This document shows, piece by piece, positions 63,774 through 64,000 of a stretch of 64,000 bases of DNA. This DNA comes from Caulobacter sp. (GTDB lineage Bacteria > Pseudomonadota > Alphaproteobacteria > Caulobacterales > Caulobacteraceae). The DNA is taken from NCBI GenBank assembly GCA_016125585.1, contig WGLL01000007.1, positions 124,001 to 188,000 of the forward strand, written 5' to 3'. The notes beneath the pieces are model-generated. The model was not told the DNA's origin. It ran no database searches and worked only from the letters and a program-made list of their open reading frames with translations. Position numbers and translations under genes: made by a program. Within the stretch, counting starts at the first letter, position 1; each line of letters starts with the position of its first letter.

Positions 63774-63825
63774 GATTGTCCCCTTGCCCCCGAATTGGGC
63801 CCGAGGGTGCGGATGCCAGTTGAGA

Positions 63826-63854
63826 ATGACACGCAGCTAACAGAGCTGTGACGG
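63826..63854 (-). promoter_or_regulatory. Pho-box-like array upstream of the receptor-phytase genes
   Basis: On the minus strand three seven-base units lie at an exact 11-base period: CCGTCAC (63854-63848), CTGTTAG (63843-63837) and GTGTCAT (63832-63826). Compared with CTGTCAT/C they match at 6, 5 and 6 of 7 positions. Repeats of CTGTCAT every 11 bases are the PhoB binding pattern, and the distance to the start codon (53 bases) suits an activated promoter. Confidence 0.6.
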
Positions 63855-64000
63855 TTGAGCGGAGGTTTTCCGTCAGTTCAATGACGATGCAGTTTGGCTA
63901 CAGCGGCCAAACGGGGACGGGGACGGCGGGGCAGGCCTGGGTCCGAACCTGCACCGGCTGCACCCCCGCGACTCTGTCGCCGTTCCTCACCGTCGTGCAG
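63855..64000. other. Right-edge region; possible end of an unidentified gene
   Basis: Both strands stay open to the window edge. On the minus strand the frame ending with TAG at 63898-63900 encodes 33 residues (TVRNGDRVAGVQPVQVRTQA then CPAVPVPVWPL) that look like a protein C-terminus. On the plus strand the ATG at 63881 opens 40 residues. Codon third-position GC is about 90% in both, so they cannot be told apart here. Confidence 0.3.

Noticed and set aside
61128..63851. Plus-strand frame of 907 codons opposite the TonB-dependent receptor
   Set aside because: The receptor on the minus strand has all family motifs; the opposite frame is low-complexity Val/Gly/Asp/Ala.

Overview
The window is GC-rich, densely coded alphaproteobacterial chromosome. 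A GcrA cell-cycle regulator at 5061-5585 (reading from MGWTDERV) points to the Caulobacterales, most likely Caulobacteraceae (Caulobacter/Phenylobacterium type). Supporting signs are many secreted peptidases, a TonB-dependent receptor, and GTG/TTG starts with 1-4 base gene overlaps. Nothing looks like a prophage, plasmid or CRISPR locus. The family-level placement is inference; no rRNA or tRNA gene was seen.

Layout. 1-5.6 kb: end of a lipid A-type acyltransferase, a CheY-like regulator, an M23 peptidase with a DUF2093 protein, xseA, a small secreted protein, and gcrA. 5.8-11.3 kb: an ABC-2 permease, an M28 peptidase, a VOC protein, the argD-argF arginine pair and an Ala/Pro-rich membrane protein. 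11.7-23.3 kb: a FATP-type acyl-CoA synthetase, a GST-like protein, a membrane-protein/winged-helix pair, a two-domain M16 peptidase, bioB, an amidohydrolase and ahcY with a strong upstream palindrome. 23.3-24.3 kb: a REP-associated tyrosine transposase (RAYT) bracketed by long hairpin repeats that also occur at 16.0 and 19.1 kb. 24.4-35.9 kb: pdxY, two serine beta-lactamase-fold hydrolases, rarD, asd, a LysR/aldo-keto reductase pair, a thioesterase/GNAT pair, an exported dienelactone hydrolase and EcsC. 36.1-40.6 kb: leucine genes leuC, leuD and leuB with a VOC protein and a small monooxygenase-fold protein interleaved. 40.8-48.4 kb: a DUF885 peptidase, then rplS-trmD, rimM, rpsP and ffh, the usual ribosomal cluster but split by tesB and repeats. 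48.6-55.3 kb: a membrane protein, a GNAT, an M3 peptidase, a BlaI/M56 pair, murI and an SRPBCC protein. 55.3-57.6 kb: ahpD, ahpC and divergent oxyR. 57.7-59.6 kb: a His-rich PadR regulator with a DUF2218 protein, and a radical SAM protein. 59.7-63.8 kb: a phytase and its TonB-dependent receptor behind a Pho-box-like array.

Intergenic regions are rich in repeats: (a) the GTGACAGTCAC hairpins tied to the RAYT gene; (b) 105-130 base elements whose ends are inverted repeats of the CCGTCATCCCGG / CCGGGATGACGG type; (c) CCTTCTCCC...GGGAGAAGG type palindromes.

The most interesting systems are the REP/RAYT unit, the phytase-receptor operon with a candidate PhoB array, the His-rich PadR-DUF2218 locus with three upstream AGAYATATCGA repeats, and the expanded leucine operon. 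All functions are inferred by reading the sequence; no database search was run.
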